A DNA stretch of 64,000 nucleotides from Nitrospinaceae bacterium (GTDB taxonomy: Bacteria > Nitrospinota > Nitrospinia > Nitrospinales > Nitrospinaceae). Of the stretch, positions 52,907-61,501 are shown in pieces. The position numbers were made by a program, and so were the translations under genes. Within the stretch, counting starts at the first letter, position 1. Every line of letters starts with the position of its first letter. Location of the stretch: NCBI GenBank assembly GCA_024644405.1, contig JAHELC010000003.1, positions 124,001 to 188,000 of the forward strand, written 5' to 3'. The notes beneath the pieces were generated by a model that was given only the letters and a program-made list of their open reading frames with translations, made no database searches and was not told the DNA's origin.

Positions 52907-53344
52907 CTAGAGCCGGGAACACAGGTCCTTGGAGTGCGCCGAGGTATCCACTTTATCGATGGCTTCCTGAATGATTCCCTGTTCGTCGATCACGTAACTG
53001 ATGCGGGAAGCGTAACCGTCATCCTTGCTCTGGATGGCGTGGTAGGCCATGGCGATTTCCCGCCCGATGTCGCACAACAGGGGATAGGGGAAATTGAACT
53101 TTTCCGCGAATGCCTTGTTTTCCGCCTCGCTGTCCAAGCTGACTCCCAAAACCACGGCACCCTTTTCCTGAAACTTTTCATAATCATCGCGAAAACCTTT
53201 GCCCTCCATGGTGCACCCCGGGGTATCGGCTTTCGGGTAAAACCAGAGGATCACTTTCTTTCCTCTAAATTCCTTCAACGTAACCCGGTTCCCATTGTGG
53301 TCGTTGACCAGAAAATCGGGCGCTTCGCTACCTACTTTCAGCAT
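52907..53344 (-). CDS. bcp: peroxiredoxin, BCP/PrxQ family
   Basis: A 145-residue thioredoxin-fold peroxidase. The peroxidatic Cys44 lies in TPGCTMEGKGFRD. The usual resolving Cys of BCP at +5 is absent, so it would be a 1-Cys type or use another partner. It contains VVLGVSLDS and VTLKEFRGKKVILWFYPKADTP, in separate blocks, typical of BCP. It reduces hydroperoxides. The ATG with an AAGGAG SD is chosen; the longer frame adds only a short basic leader. Confidence 0.9.
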   Translation of the reverse strand: MLKVGSEAPDFLVNDHNGNRVTLKEFRGKKVILWFYPKADTPGCTMEGKGFRDDYEKFQEKGAVVLGVSLDSEAENKAFAEKFNFPYPLLCDIGREIAMAYHAIQSKDDGYASRISYVIDEQGIIQEAIDKVDTSAHSKDLCSRL

Positions 53345-53458
53345 AGCTATTCTCCTTCCAAGTAATTGGCGAATCAGGGATTTAAAAACAAATTTTATGA
53401 GGGACCAGCGAATCACAATAGTTAGATGCGGAGAAAAGTGCGAGGGAGTAAAATTTTT

Positions 53459-53716
53459 TCAGGAAGATGGGGATTCCGGGCCATCTTTTTTGCCGGATGA
53501 TTGAGATCGGCCTCCAACTCCCCGGCCGAGGAACGACGTCAGGTCGATTCCATAATACCGGAACGCAGCCAGAATAATGGCGACGGCTGCGGCTTCGTCC
53601 AGATTGCCGACGATGGGAAAATTATCAGGAATGAGCTCAAAGACCCCCGCGCCAGGATTGAACAGATACACCAGGCTGAGCAACCCGGCCGCAGCGACCA
53701 GTATATTCTTGATCAA
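53459..53716 (-). CDS. DUF1232 (YkvA-like) small membrane protein
   Basis: An 85-residue protein. An N-terminal hydrophobic segment (NILVAAAGLLSLVYLFNP) and the DUF1232 signature ELIPDNFPIVGNLDEAAAVAII (in two blocks) are followed by a Ser/Gly-rich C-terminal tail. The DUF1232 core contains a P-D-x-x-P-(V/I)-(V/I)-G-x-(L)-D-(D/E) pattern. It has a TTG start that overlaps the ispD stop (TTGA). The function is unknown. Confidence 0.75.
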   Translation of the reverse strand: MIKNILVAAAGLLSLVYLFNPGAGVFELIPDNFPIVGNLDEAAAVAIILAAFRYYGIDLTSFLGRGVGGRSQSSGKKDGPESPSS

Positions 53717-54432
53717 GACAAGCTCCCTGCCTGCGTTCCGGGACCGTTGGCCTTCACCCGAGCGGCTATGGTTTCGCCCAATGCCAGATCTTCCGACCGG
53801 GTGATCTTGATATTGAATTCCGAACCGGGGATCACTTTCACTTCTCTGCCCAGGTATTCGACCAACGAACCTTCATCGGTTCCATAAAAATTATCCGCCC
53901 GGGCCTTTTCAAATGCCTCCTTCAGCAAGGTAACCTGGAACGTCTGCGGCGTTTGAACGCGCCACAACCCGCTACGGTCGACGGTACGCTCGACCAGACC
54001 TTCCGCATTCACTTTTTTGATCGTATCGCTTACGGGAATCGCGGTGATCGCCGCTCCAAAATCGCGGGCAGCCTCGACGGTTTCGCGGATGAGGTCCGGC
54101 GAAACGAACGGCCGGACGCCGTCGTGAATCACGACAATATCCGTCTCCGGGTCCAGGCCCTGCAAGCCGTTAAAAACCGAATCTTGCCGCTCTTTCCCTC
54201 CCAGGATGACCTGGGTGACTTTGGGGTGGAACTCCTGAATCTGTTGACTTGCTTTCTCGATTTCCTTTTCCGATACCACCAAAACAATTTCGTCTACGGT
54301 GGAACACTGATCCAGAACGGTCAGGGTGTGGTGAAGGATAGGCTTGCCGTCGAGCAATAAAAACTGCTTCGGAACGGTGGAGCCCATTCGGATTCCCAAT
54401 CCGGCGGCAGGTATAATAGCGGCGACTTTCAT
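53713..54432 (-). CDS. ispD: 2-C-methyl-D-erythritol 4-phosphate cytidylyltransferase
   Basis: A 239-residue IspD. The nucleotide-binding loop is IIPAAGLGIRMGSTVPKQFL. VVIHDGVRPFVSPDLI and the C-terminal FYGTDEGSLVEYLGREVKVIPGSEFNIKITRSEDLALGE are typical blocks. It forms CDP-methylerythritol in the non-mevalonate isoprenoid pathway. An ATG start is used. The coiled-coil gene upstream is separated by 30 bp, and the DUF1232 gene overlaps its end. Confidence 0.95.
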   Translation of the reverse strand: MKVAAIIPAAGLGIRMGSTVPKQFLLLDGKPILHHTLTVLDQCSTVDEIVLVVSEKEIEKASQQIQEFHPKVTQVILGGKERQDSVFNGLQGLDPETDIVVIHDGVRPFVSPDLIRETVEAARDFGAAITAIPVSDTIKKVNAEGLVERTVDRSGLWRVQTPQTFQVTLLKEAFEKARADNFYGTDEGSLVEYLGREVKVIPGSEFNIKITRSEDLALGETIAARVKANGPGTQAGSLS

Positions 54433-54462
54433 AAGTGCTTAACGCATAAGGTCAGACTTCAT

Positions 54463-55704
54463 CTATTTTTTTAACTTTTTCAAAATACTATCGCTTCGGG
54501 CTATGTTGACGTTGGCTTTGCGCCTCAAATCCGCCAGAGCATCCTTGAGTTCCTTATTGTTTCCTTTGCCTCCCTGGGAAGCAATGAGTTTCTCCATCTT
54601 TCCCTGCTCTGCAGCAATCGCTTTCAGGATTTCAATCAACCGAGTTATTTTTTCGTTGATCAAATCCGACTTGGCCCTTCCCACCTCACTGCCCTGAATT
54701 TGGAGGGTTTTCAGCACATCGGCCAGTTTGTTGATTTTCTGATCCGCCACCAAAAGATTCTGCTTGATCAAATCGACGTTCTGCAGGCTTTTATCGTTCT
54801 GCGCCTGAAGGACCTGTTGGGTTTTATCGATTTCCACCAGCCGTTTGTCCAGGATGTCCTTCAGGGCCACCATGGTTTCACGGGTAAATTTTACGTTTTC
54901 ATCCGACTTGGATTGATTGCCTCCAAGACTATCGATTTTGGTGGAGGCGGTTTCCTGTTCCTGCAGGGTTTTGGAAAGAATGTCGATAATCTTTTTGTTT
55001 TGTTCGCTTAGGACCTTACTGTTTTCCACCACACCGGCTTGAAGGGAAGCCAGCGTTTCGGTGGTCTGGGATCCTCCCTTCGCAATCTCCGTCATCACGG
55101 CAATCGACTTATCCACGCGGGCATTTTGATCGCTTAAGCGTTTCTCATTATTTTTTATTAATTCCTGAAAGGCCGCTTGGTTGATCTGAGCCATCCGCTC
55201 CATGTCCTTAGCCATGCCTTCCTTCATCCCCTGGAGATTGGCACTGATTTCTTGTTTGATTGCATCCAACTCGGCTTTCTGGTGTTGTGCCTTGTTTTCC
55301 TGCTCAGACTTGATTTGGGTTTCCAGTTGGATCAGGCGCTGATTCAACGCTTGGACTTCCTGAATGGTCTGTACCTGGCTTCGCTCCATAGATCCCTGCA
55401 TCGAAGGAATCATGTTTGATAAAACATCAATTTGCTGGTTAACGGTTTTATTCCCCGACTTGACTTGATTGACTTCGACTCTGACCTTGTTCATTTCAGC
55501 TTTAATTTTTTCAATTTCCAGGTTGGTATTCTGGATTTGGGGAATCACCTTTTCAACAATTCGAGTATTGAGTTTTTTAATCTCCAGCAAAATTCTTTCC
55601 GATTTTTTGTCATCACTCCCAAATAACTGAGCAGACGCAATCGATGCAAACAAACCCAGGCAAACCAATAAGGCGCAGGACACGCGAATGAATTGTCTTT
55701 TCAT
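54463..55704 (-). CDS. exported coiled-coil protein of unknown function
   Basis: A 413-residue protein. A signal peptide (about residues 7-25, cleavage near ASAQL) is followed by almost continuous coiled-coil helix with heptad patterns (ILLEIKKLNTRIVEKVIPQI; LDKRLVEIDKTQQVLQAQND). No catalytic domain is visible. The C-terminal end is LADLRRKANVNIARSDSILK. It lies directly behind the pal terminator, where many genomes carry cpoB (ybgF), but it has no TPR part. It is likely periplasmic, perhaps oligomeric. It precedes ispD on the same strand. Confidence 0.65.
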   Translation of the reverse strand: MKRQFIRVSCALLVCLGLFASIASAQLFGSDDKKSERILLEIKKLNTRIVEKVIPQIQNTNLEIEKIKAEMNKVRVEVNQVKSGNKTVNQQIDVLSNMIPSMQGSMERSQVQTIQEVQALNQRLIQLETQIKSEQENKAQHQKAELDAIKQEISANLQGMKEGMAKDMERMAQINQAAFQELIKNNEKRLSDQNARVDKSIAVMTEIAKGGSQTTETLASLQAGVVENSKVLSEQNKKIIDILSKTLQEQETASTKIDSLGGNQSKSDENVKFTRETMVALKDILDKRLVEIDKTQQVLQAQNDKSLQNVDLIKQNLLVADQKINKLADVLKTLQIQGSEVGRAKSDLINEKITRLIEILKAIAAEQGKMEKLIASQGGKGNNKELKDALADLRRKANVNIARSDSILKKLKK

Positions 55705-55781
55705 TGTATTTTCCCGATGATATTAAAGGGCATGTAATCAGACATTTTATTAGTATTTTACCGAAAGTCCCATACCAGAAT

Positions 55782-55818
55782 AAAAAAACAGCCGCAACAA
55801 GTATACCCCTGTTGCGGC
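55782..55818 (-). terminator. rho-independent terminator of the pal operon
   Basis: GCCGCAACA and TGTTGCGGC form a perfect 9-bp stem with a 10-base loop (55791-55818). On the minus strand it is followed by seven T's (55782-55788). It lies about 40 bp behind the pal stop. Confidence 0.88.
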
Positions 55819-55859
55819 CGCTCCGTTGAACTATTTTTTGGTGTTGCTATAACTGCCGA

Positions 55860-56642
55860 TCAATCAGCAACAGTGAAATGTGCCCGGCGGTTTTCCCACC
55901 AGCAGTTTTCATTGCTATCAAAACAGAAAGGTTTTTCTTCGCCGTAGCTGATGGTATACAACCGGCTTTCATCAACACCCAGGTTGACCAGGTATTTCTT
56001 TGTCTGTAAAGCGCGGCGTTCGCCGAGACCCAAGTTGTAATTGTTGGTTCCTCGCTCATCCGCATGCCCCTGGATTTCCACGCGGGCATTGGGGTTTTTC
56101 TTCAACCAGTCAGCGTTGGAGCGAAGAATGGTCTTGGTTTGACTATCCAGATTATCGCGATCATACTCAAAATGGATATCCTGCAACTGCTGTTCATCTT
56201 TAAAATCCTGAAGCACTCGCGCTTCCTGCAGCGGCTCGGCTTCGGGTGCCACAAAAACCTCGTCCTGCATATCCATCACCGGAGGCGCTTCAACCATTTC
56301 CTCAACTTCCGGCTCAGGGATAAACTCAGGAATCGGTGCGGGCGCCGGCTCCGGCACTACTTCTACAACGTCAATCTCCTCAATCGCTGCCGGCCCTTCA
56401 GTCTCGATTCCACTGTTTGTAAAATCAGCCCCGGACTCTTGGATGCCTTCAACAGCTTCCTGTGAAAAGTCTAACTCAGGCTGAGGATCAGGTTCGGGAA
56501 TTGCTTCAACCACCGGTGCCGGGGGTTCGTCAACTTCCGGAGGTGCAACATTCTTGGAACAACCCCAGACCAGGAGAAACCCCAGAAACATCGCTGCCCC
56601 AAAAAACAAATTGGAATGCTGTGCGTTCTTCATTTTAATCAT
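55860..56642 (-). CDS. pal: peptidoglycan-associated lipoprotein Pal
   Basis: A 260-residue OmpA-family lipoprotein. The signal ends LLVWGCSKN (lipobox). A long Pro/Glu/Ala-rich acidic stretch of about 110 residues follows. The C-terminal OmpA-like peptidoglycan-binding domain contains IHFEYDRDNLDSQTKTIL, VEIQGHADERGTNNYNLGLG and RALQTKKYLVNLGVDESRL. Pal ties the outer membrane to the wall and partners TolB. It is about 90 residues longer than E. coli Pal (173), all in the linker. The ATG at 56642 follows GAGGT; a second in-frame ATG three codons later is possible. Confidence 0.92.
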   Translation of the reverse strand: MIKMKNAQHSNLFFGAAMFLGFLLVWGCSKNVAPPEVDEPPAPVVEAIPEPDPQPELDFSQEAVEGIQESGADFTNSGIETEGPAAIEEIDVVEVVPEPAPAPIPEFIPEPEVEEMVEAPPVMDMQDEVFVAPEAEPLQEARVLQDFKDEQQLQDIHFEYDRDNLDSQTKTILRSNADWLKKNPNARVEIQGHADERGTNNYNLGLGERRALQTKKYLVNLGVDESRLYTISYGEEKPFCFDSNENCWWENRRAHFTVAD

Positions 56643-56968
56643 AAGTACCTCGTTTAAATTCAATGGCTTATTTAAATTAACATTTCTCAATCATGACTAT
56701 ATCTGATCCCATGGGCTCATCAATGAGCGCCCAATACTCATAAAAAAATAAATGGCCCGATTTTGCACTCTGTAAAATTTCTACCATATCTATTTGAATT
56801 TTCTTGGATTAAAAGATCAACTCCGAGAGCCGGGGAGGCCCTTAATGCGTCCTTTAAAATTATATGACTATAGATCCCTGTTTTTCAATCAATAAATTGA
56901 ATTTCCTTTATGTTACCAGTTACTGTAAAAAAAACAAGACGGGCCTAGCTAACTCATGAAAAATCAGA
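56643..56968. other. 326-bp gene-free spacer between pal and tolB
   Basis: AT-rich and without a supported gene. It should carry the pal promoter on the minus strand. A TTGATC/TCAAAT pair with 17-bp spacing near 56796-56824 on that strand is the best by-eye candidate, but it is weak. There is no clear terminator behind tolB, so read-through from tolB into pal is possible. Confidence 0.35.
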
Positions 56969-58318
56969 CTATCTTTTTGGGTAGGGAGACCACGTCGGGC
57001 TGACACCCCCTTTGGGAAGAAAGGTCAACTGCCGGCTTTTTTTACCTCCAATGCGCTTGATATGTATGGAGGATTGCCTTCCGCGCGTCAGCCGGAAAGC
57101 CAGAAATTGTCCATCCGGCGACCAGGTCGGTTCCTCCTTGCTGCCCGGGCCGGAGGTGATATTCACCGTTTTGCGGGTCTGAGTGTTGTAGAGCTTTATT
57201 TGAAAATTGCCTTTAACCATGGAGGTGAAGGCTATCTTATCCCCATCCGGTGACCAGGCGGGATTGTCGTTGTAGCGGGATTGGAAAGTGATGCGTGTTA
57301 CCCCGGCGCGGTCGCCACGATCCGCGTCCATGATATAAATTTGCGGACGCCCGGTGCCGGAACGATCCGAGGTGAAAGCAATCTTGTTCCCATCCGGCGA
57401 CCAGGTGGGTGAAGTGTCAATATTGAAGTGGCGCGTCAACCGGGTCAGTTTTCGCCAACGGTTTAGGATATAGATTTCGGAATTGCTGTCCTTGCTGAGA
57501 ACCAGGGATATCTTGCTGCCATCGGGCGACCAGGAAGGAGCTGAATTGATCCCCGGCAGTCTCAATAGCGGACGCCGGCGGCGGCGGCCATCGGGATCCA
57601 GAAGAACCAAATCCGGATTATGTTCTTTGTAGGAGGTGTAAACGATGAAACGGCCATCTGGCGACCAATCCGGAGATAAGATAACGGATTGTTCATTCGT
57701 CAACTTCTGCACGTTGGCGCCATCGAAATCCACGGCATACATCTCCTTGCCGAAAGAGGTGCTGGTAAGAAACGCCAGGCGGGTTTCGGCCACTCCCCGT
57801 TTGCCGGTCAATTGCTCCATCACTTCGTCGGCAAACCTGTGCATGATTTTTCTCATGAAACTTTTCTTGCCTTGATATCGCTTGCCGACCAAAAATTGTT
57901 CGTTCACCACGTCAAAGAGGCGGAACACAAACTTGTATTTGTCGCCGGACAGGCTTTTCTCATATTCTCCTTTGATCAACCATTGAGCTCCCAATTGACT
58001 CCAGGCCGCATAATTCATCTGTCCGGTCCGGGCTTCGTTCTGCTCCAGCACGGAATAGAGATTGGGAGCCACGGGGACAAACAATTCAAACAAGCTTAGA
58101 TCGTTTTGGAGAATCTTGCGGCTCTTTTCAGCAAAACCTTCATCCGCATCCCCTCCCGGAGAAACAAAATGGGGCACCGCAATATTAACCTTGTTCTGGG
58201 TTTCCTTGACGAAATCAAGGAAAATATTCTCCTCCGAGTACGCCGGATATGCCTGAAGCCACAGCATCAAACCCACTATAGTGGTAACGAATATGCAATT
58301 AATTTTTTTTGGGCACAT
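56969..58318 (-). CDS. tolB: Tol-Pal system protein TolB
   Basis: A 449-residue periplasmic protein with a signal segment near residues 8-30. The N-terminal TolB domain has VNIAVPHFVSPGGDADEGF. The WD-like beta-propeller follows with repeated S-P-x-W-S-P-D-G motifs (ILSPDWSPDGRFIVYTSYKE, SAPSWSPDGSKIS, SPTWSPDGNKIAFTSDRSG, NPAWSPDGDKIAFTS, EPTWSPDGQFLAFR). TolB links Pal and TolA. The start ATG lies within the 3' end of tolA, overlapping it by 20 bases; a TTG two codons earlier is possible. Confidence 0.95.
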   Translation of the reverse strand: MCPKKINCIFVTTIVGLMLWLQAYPAYSEENIFLDFVKETQNKVNIAVPHFVSPGGDADEGFAEKSRKILQNDLSLFELFVPVAPNLYSVLEQNEARTGQMNYAAWSQLGAQWLIKGEYEKSLSGDKYKFVFRLFDVVNEQFLVGKRYQGKKSFMRKIMHRFADEVMEQLTGKRGVAETRLAFLTSTSFGKEMYAVDFDGANVQKLTNEQSVILSPDWSPDGRFIVYTSYKEHNPDLVLLDPDGRRRRRPLLRLPGINSAPSWSPDGSKISLVLSKDSNSEIYILNRWRKLTRLTRHFNIDTSPTWSPDGNKIAFTSDRSGTGRPQIYIMDADRGDRAGVTRITFQSRYNDNPAWSPDGDKIAFTSMVKGNFQIKLYNTQTRKTVNITSGPGSKEEPTWSPDGQFLAFRLTRGRQSSIHIKRIGGKKSRQLTFLPKGGVSPTWSPYPKR

Positions 58319-59411
58319 AATCAAATTTTAGAGTTAGGGGTAAATTGGGTTCCTTGAACTCCTTGGGAAACGGAGGGAGCGGAACCGCGTTTTTAACAGC
58401 ACGGATCGCCAGGTTGTCCAGCTTGCTTTCACCTGAGCTTTTGACAATCTGCGGCATGGCAATATTGCCCTTGGGGAAAATAGTAAAAGAGACCTGGACC
58501 ATGCCGGTCCCGCCCCCCAGGGGATCTTTCCAATGTTGGTCAATTTTACTTTTCACCAGACCCAGATACAGCGAAAGCGCATCGGCACCCGGATCTCCCA
58601 ACACTCCGGAGGAAGCCGGTGCCGTCACTTTTCTTTGGGTGTCCGCCACCTTCAGATTGCGGATTTCCGACTTGAATTTCTGGGAATGCCGGGAAGACAA
58701 TTTGCTGGTGTCTATTTTAATTTGAACTTTTTCCTTTTTAATGGACTCCAACTGTTTCAGGAGCTCTGCGGCCCTGGGATTGGTTTGGTTTACTTTCGGC
58801 TTGTCCAAAGCCGCACGGGCCTGTTTGTTCATCCGGTCCAACTCATCCAGTTCTTCCAATAAACTGGACTTTTTCTTAGGCTTGTTCTTTGGCTGGTGGG
58901 TAGCAGATTTTTTCGACAGGTGATCAAACTCTATTTCTTTGAGCGTCAAGTCATCTTTCGCAATTTTTTTCCGGACCGGCTTCTTATTATGTTCCGCCGC
59001 CGTTTTCATCTTCATGCTCTTAAAATCCTCCAAGGCGCTTTCCTTGGTAATCGTTTTCTTCTTTTCCAATTGAGCCAGTTGATCCAATTTGGAAACCAGA
59101 GCCTTGGAAGCGGCTGGTTTTTCCGGAACCGGTTTCGGTGCGGGTACCGGTTCGGGTTTTGGGGGAGTCGGTTTTTCAACCACGGGAGTTTCTACCGGCA
59201 ACGGCGCAACAGGCGTCTCCTTCGCCGCCGGCTCGATATCCGGTCCCGTCGGAATGTCGACCAGACTCACCATAAACGCCGGTTTGATGTGCCTGACTGC
59301 TTCCTGGGTTTGGGGAAGAAACATGAATACCGTGAACAAAAAGAAGTGAAAAAAAACGGAAACCACCAGCATCTGGTTGAAATCGATGTATGGGGACTGC
59401 GCGGATCTCAT
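58299..59411 (-). CDS. tolA: TolA/TonB-type energy transducer
   Basis: A 370-residue protein. It has a single membrane anchor near residues 12-33 (MLVVSVFFHFFLFTVFMFL). A long Pro/Lys/Glu-rich region (about 50-150) and a charged helical stretch follow, and then a TonB-type C-terminal domain (about 280-370; SFTIFPKGNIAMPQIVKSSG, AVPLPPFPKEFKEPNLPL). By its place between tolR and tolB it is TolA, although the domain looks TonB-like. It transmits proton-motive force from TolQR to Pal. Its ATG overlaps the tolR stop (ATGA). Confidence 0.9.
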   Translation of the reverse strand: MRSAQSPYIDFNQMLVVSVFFHFFLFTVFMFLPQTQEAVRHIKPAFMVSLVDIPTGPDIEPAAKETPVAPLPVETPVVEKPTPPKPEPVPAPKPVPEKPAASKALVSKLDQLAQLEKKKTITKESALEDFKSMKMKTAAEHNKKPVRKKIAKDDLTLKEIEFDHLSKKSATHQPKNKPKKKSSLLEELDELDRMNKQARAALDKPKVNQTNPRAAELLKQLESIKKEKVQIKIDTSKLSSRHSQKFKSEIRNLKVADTQRKVTAPASSGVLGDPGADALSLYLGLVKSKIDQHWKDPLGGGTGMVQVSFTIFPKGNIAMPQIVKSSGESKLDNLAIRAVKNAVPLPPFPKEFKEPNLPLTLKFDYVPKKN

Positions 59412-59809
59412 TGGCTGGGTTCGGTCATCATCCCGATGTTCTGGACCCCGGCCCGTCGTATGGTGGCCATAACCTTAATGACAAAGCCATAATCCAAACT
59501 TCGATCAGCACGGAAATAAACAGCGCCATCTTTCTGCTTCTTCAAATACCCTGTCAGCCTTTCGGTAAGAGTCATCAGGGTCGCCATTTTTTCCTTGTTC
59601 CAGTAAATTGTTTTGTTGCTTCGTATCGACACCGTGGGAACATCTTTAACCTCCACGGTCTCTGTGCTTTCCTCTGGAAGCTCAAGGTCCATCCCATGCT
59701 GCATCAGCGGCGCGGTGATCATGAAAATCACCAGCAGGACCAGCATAACATCTACAAACGGAGTCACATTAATATCCGCCATCAATCGGGTCGACTTTCT
59801 GCGCTCCAC
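59408..59809 (-). CDS. tolR: ExbD/TolR family protein
   Basis: A 133-residue protein. It has a single N-terminal membrane segment with the proton-conducting Asp in DINVTPFVDVMLVLLVIFMI and a periplasmic domain (VEVKDVPTVSIRSNKTIYWN). It forms the TolQ-TolR motor. The start codon is GTG (MERRKST), placed immediately behind the tolQ TAA, with GAGGA 7 bases before it. Confidence 0.93.
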   Translation of the reverse strand: MERRKSTRLMADINVTPFVDVMLVLLVIFMITAPLMQHGMDLELPEESTETVEVKDVPTVSIRSNKTIYWNKEKMATLMTLTERLTGYLKKQKDGAVYFRADRSLDYGFVIKVMATIRRAGVQNIGMMTEPSQ

Positions 59810-60562
59810 TTACAGTTCCTCCATGCGCACCGGATCCGCCGACTGACTCATGAAATCCTTTTCAACCATGTAAATGAAATCCTGGCTGAAATCTTCCATC
59901 CGGTGGTTGAATCCATGTATCCGGCTGTTCAGGTAATTGAAAAACACAACGGCAGGAATCGCGGCGACCAGACCGGCGGCGGTGGCGATCAGCGCTTCGG
60001 CGATGCCGGGGGCCACTCCGCCGATGCTGGCGGAACCCTGGACGCCGATCACCCGGAACGAATGCATGATTCCCCACACGGTACCGAACAATCCGATAAA
60101 AGGAGTCGTGCTCCCCGTGGTCGCCAGAAAATCCAAGCGGTGTCCCAGTTTTTCAATTTCATGATTGGTGGCTTTGTTCAAAGCCAGGCTGATGCCCTTG
60201 AGGTCCTTCGGGGTCAAGTTCAACGGCCGTCCCTCTGAATTTTTTGAACGGGAGCCCGCCATTTCCTTGAACACATACAATTCGTGATAGCCCGCCAGAA
60301 AAACCCGGGCAATCGGGCTGAATTTCATTTCCTTGCAAAAGTTATAGATATTCGTGAGGCTGTCACTTTTGGAAAAAATTTTCAAAAACGTTTGATCTTC
60401 CTTGCGCGCCCGGCGGTATATAAAAAACTTGGTCAGAATAATGGACCAGGAAACGACGGAAAACACCAGGAGCAATAAAAGAACGCCTTTGGCCACGGGG
60501 GTGGATCGGGTAACCATTTCCAAAACGCTTAACGGATCGGCTGAGCTTGCAACATCCAACAT
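59810..60562 (-). CDS. tolQ: ExbB/TolQ family protein
   Basis: A 250-residue protein with three membrane segments: one at about residues 22-44 (GVLLLLLVFSVVSWSIILTKF) and two near the C-terminal half. The signature LATTGSTTPFIGLFGTVWGI and GVAPGIAEALIATAAGLVAAIPAVV is that of the MotA/TolQ/ExbB proton channel. It forms the motor with TolR. It heads the Tol-Pal operon. An AGGA SD stands before the ATG. Confidence 0.94.
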   Translation of the reverse strand: MLDVASSADPLSVLEMVTRSTPVAKGVLLLLLVFSVVSWSIILTKFFIYRRARKEDQTFLKIFSKSDSLTNIYNFCKEMKFSPIARVFLAGYHELYVFKEMAGSRSKNSEGRPLNLTPKDLKGISLALNKATNHEIEKLGHRLDFLATTGSTTPFIGLFGTVWGIMHSFRVIGVQGSASIGGVAPGIAEALIATAAGLVAAIPAVVFFNYLNSRIHGFNHRMEDFSQDFIYMVEKDFMSQSADPVRMEEL

Positions 60563-60790
60563 GGAAGATGTTCCTAAAGAAGATCGATGGCAGGAAAATT
60601 AACAGCAATAAGAGACTGTATTAAAAGGCTAACACACAATAATATATTTTAACTGTAAATTTCTGTCAATTCAATTAAAGGTAGGAATTAATTAGGGTTC
60701 GCTTTTTCAAACGATGAAAAAACAGGGAGAATTATGTTTCAAAAAGGGATCCCCAATGATCGCCAGGCCCCTTTAGGTGAGTGTATCGGG

Positions 60791-61363
60791 TTAATTTTTA
60801 ACCCGTTCAAGATATTGACCCGACGAGGTCGATACTCGAACCTTTTCCCCAACATCGACAAACTGAGGCACCGTGACCACCAGCCCGGTTTCCAGAGTAG
60901 CGGGCTTGCCGCTGCCAGAAGCGGTTGCTCCCTTCATTTGAGGTTCCGTATCCTCGACCGCCAAATCCACCGTTTCCGGAAGATCGAGGCCGATGGGCTT
61001 GCCTTCATGAAACTCCACTGTCACCTTGGTGTTGGGCAGGAGATATTGCTTGGCATCGGCGATGATTTCGTCGTCGATAAATATCTGGTCGTAAGTCCCG
61101 GTGTTCATGAAACAGTAACCGGAAGCGTCGGAATATAAATATTCCATCTCGGCCTGCTCGAGACTGGCCCGCTCGATTTGTTCATCCGCGCGGAATTTGA
61201 CTTCGGTCTGCGTGCCGTTTTTCAGGTTGCGCAGTTTGGCCTGGCAAAAGGCCCGCTTGTTACCGGGCGTGCGGTGCTCCGAGGACATCACCCGGTACAG
61301 ATCCTTATTATAAACAATGATATAACCCGGACGAATGCCATTCCCACTGATATATGCCGCCAT
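60791..61363 (-). CDS. efp: elongation factor P with an atypical loop tip
   Basis: A 190-residue EF-P with the usual three domains: SGNGIRPGYIIVYNKDLYRV (N-terminal KOW-like), NGTQTEVKFRADEQIERA and the C-terminal DTEPQMKGATASGSGKPATLETGLVVTVPQFVDVGEKVRVST in blocks. EF-P prevents ribosome stalling at poly-Pro. The loop reads HRTPGNKRAF: Asn35 occupies the place of the Lys/Arg that is modified in most species, and Lys36 follows. An AGG-type SD (GGAGG) stands seven bases before the ATG. The upstream methyltransferase gene is divergent. Confidence 0.95.
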   Translation of the reverse strand: MAAYISGNGIRPGYIIVYNKDLYRVMSSEHRTPGNKRAFCQAKLRNLKNGTQTEVKFRADEQIERASLEQAEMEYLYSDASGYCFMNTGTYDQIFIDDEIIADAKQYLLPNTKVTVEFHEGKPIGLDLPETVDLAVEDTEPQMKGATASGSGKPATLETGLVVTVPQFVDVGEKVRVSTSSGQYLERVKN

Positions 61364-61501
61364 TCAACTGCCTCCAGAATGAAAAAATTTGCGTTGGAGT
61401 CAAACCTAACATAAACCGCCCGGCAAGAAGAAGAAAAAATTCTTACAGGGTGATTTAAATCCTGTGGTCAACGAACCCGGGATTATGGCACAATTCAATC
61501 T

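Noticed and set aside
60787-60805. Hairpin CGGGTTAA/TTAACCCG at the efp stop codon as a terminator
   Set aside because: No T-run follows on the minus strand, and the stem overlaps the stop codon.
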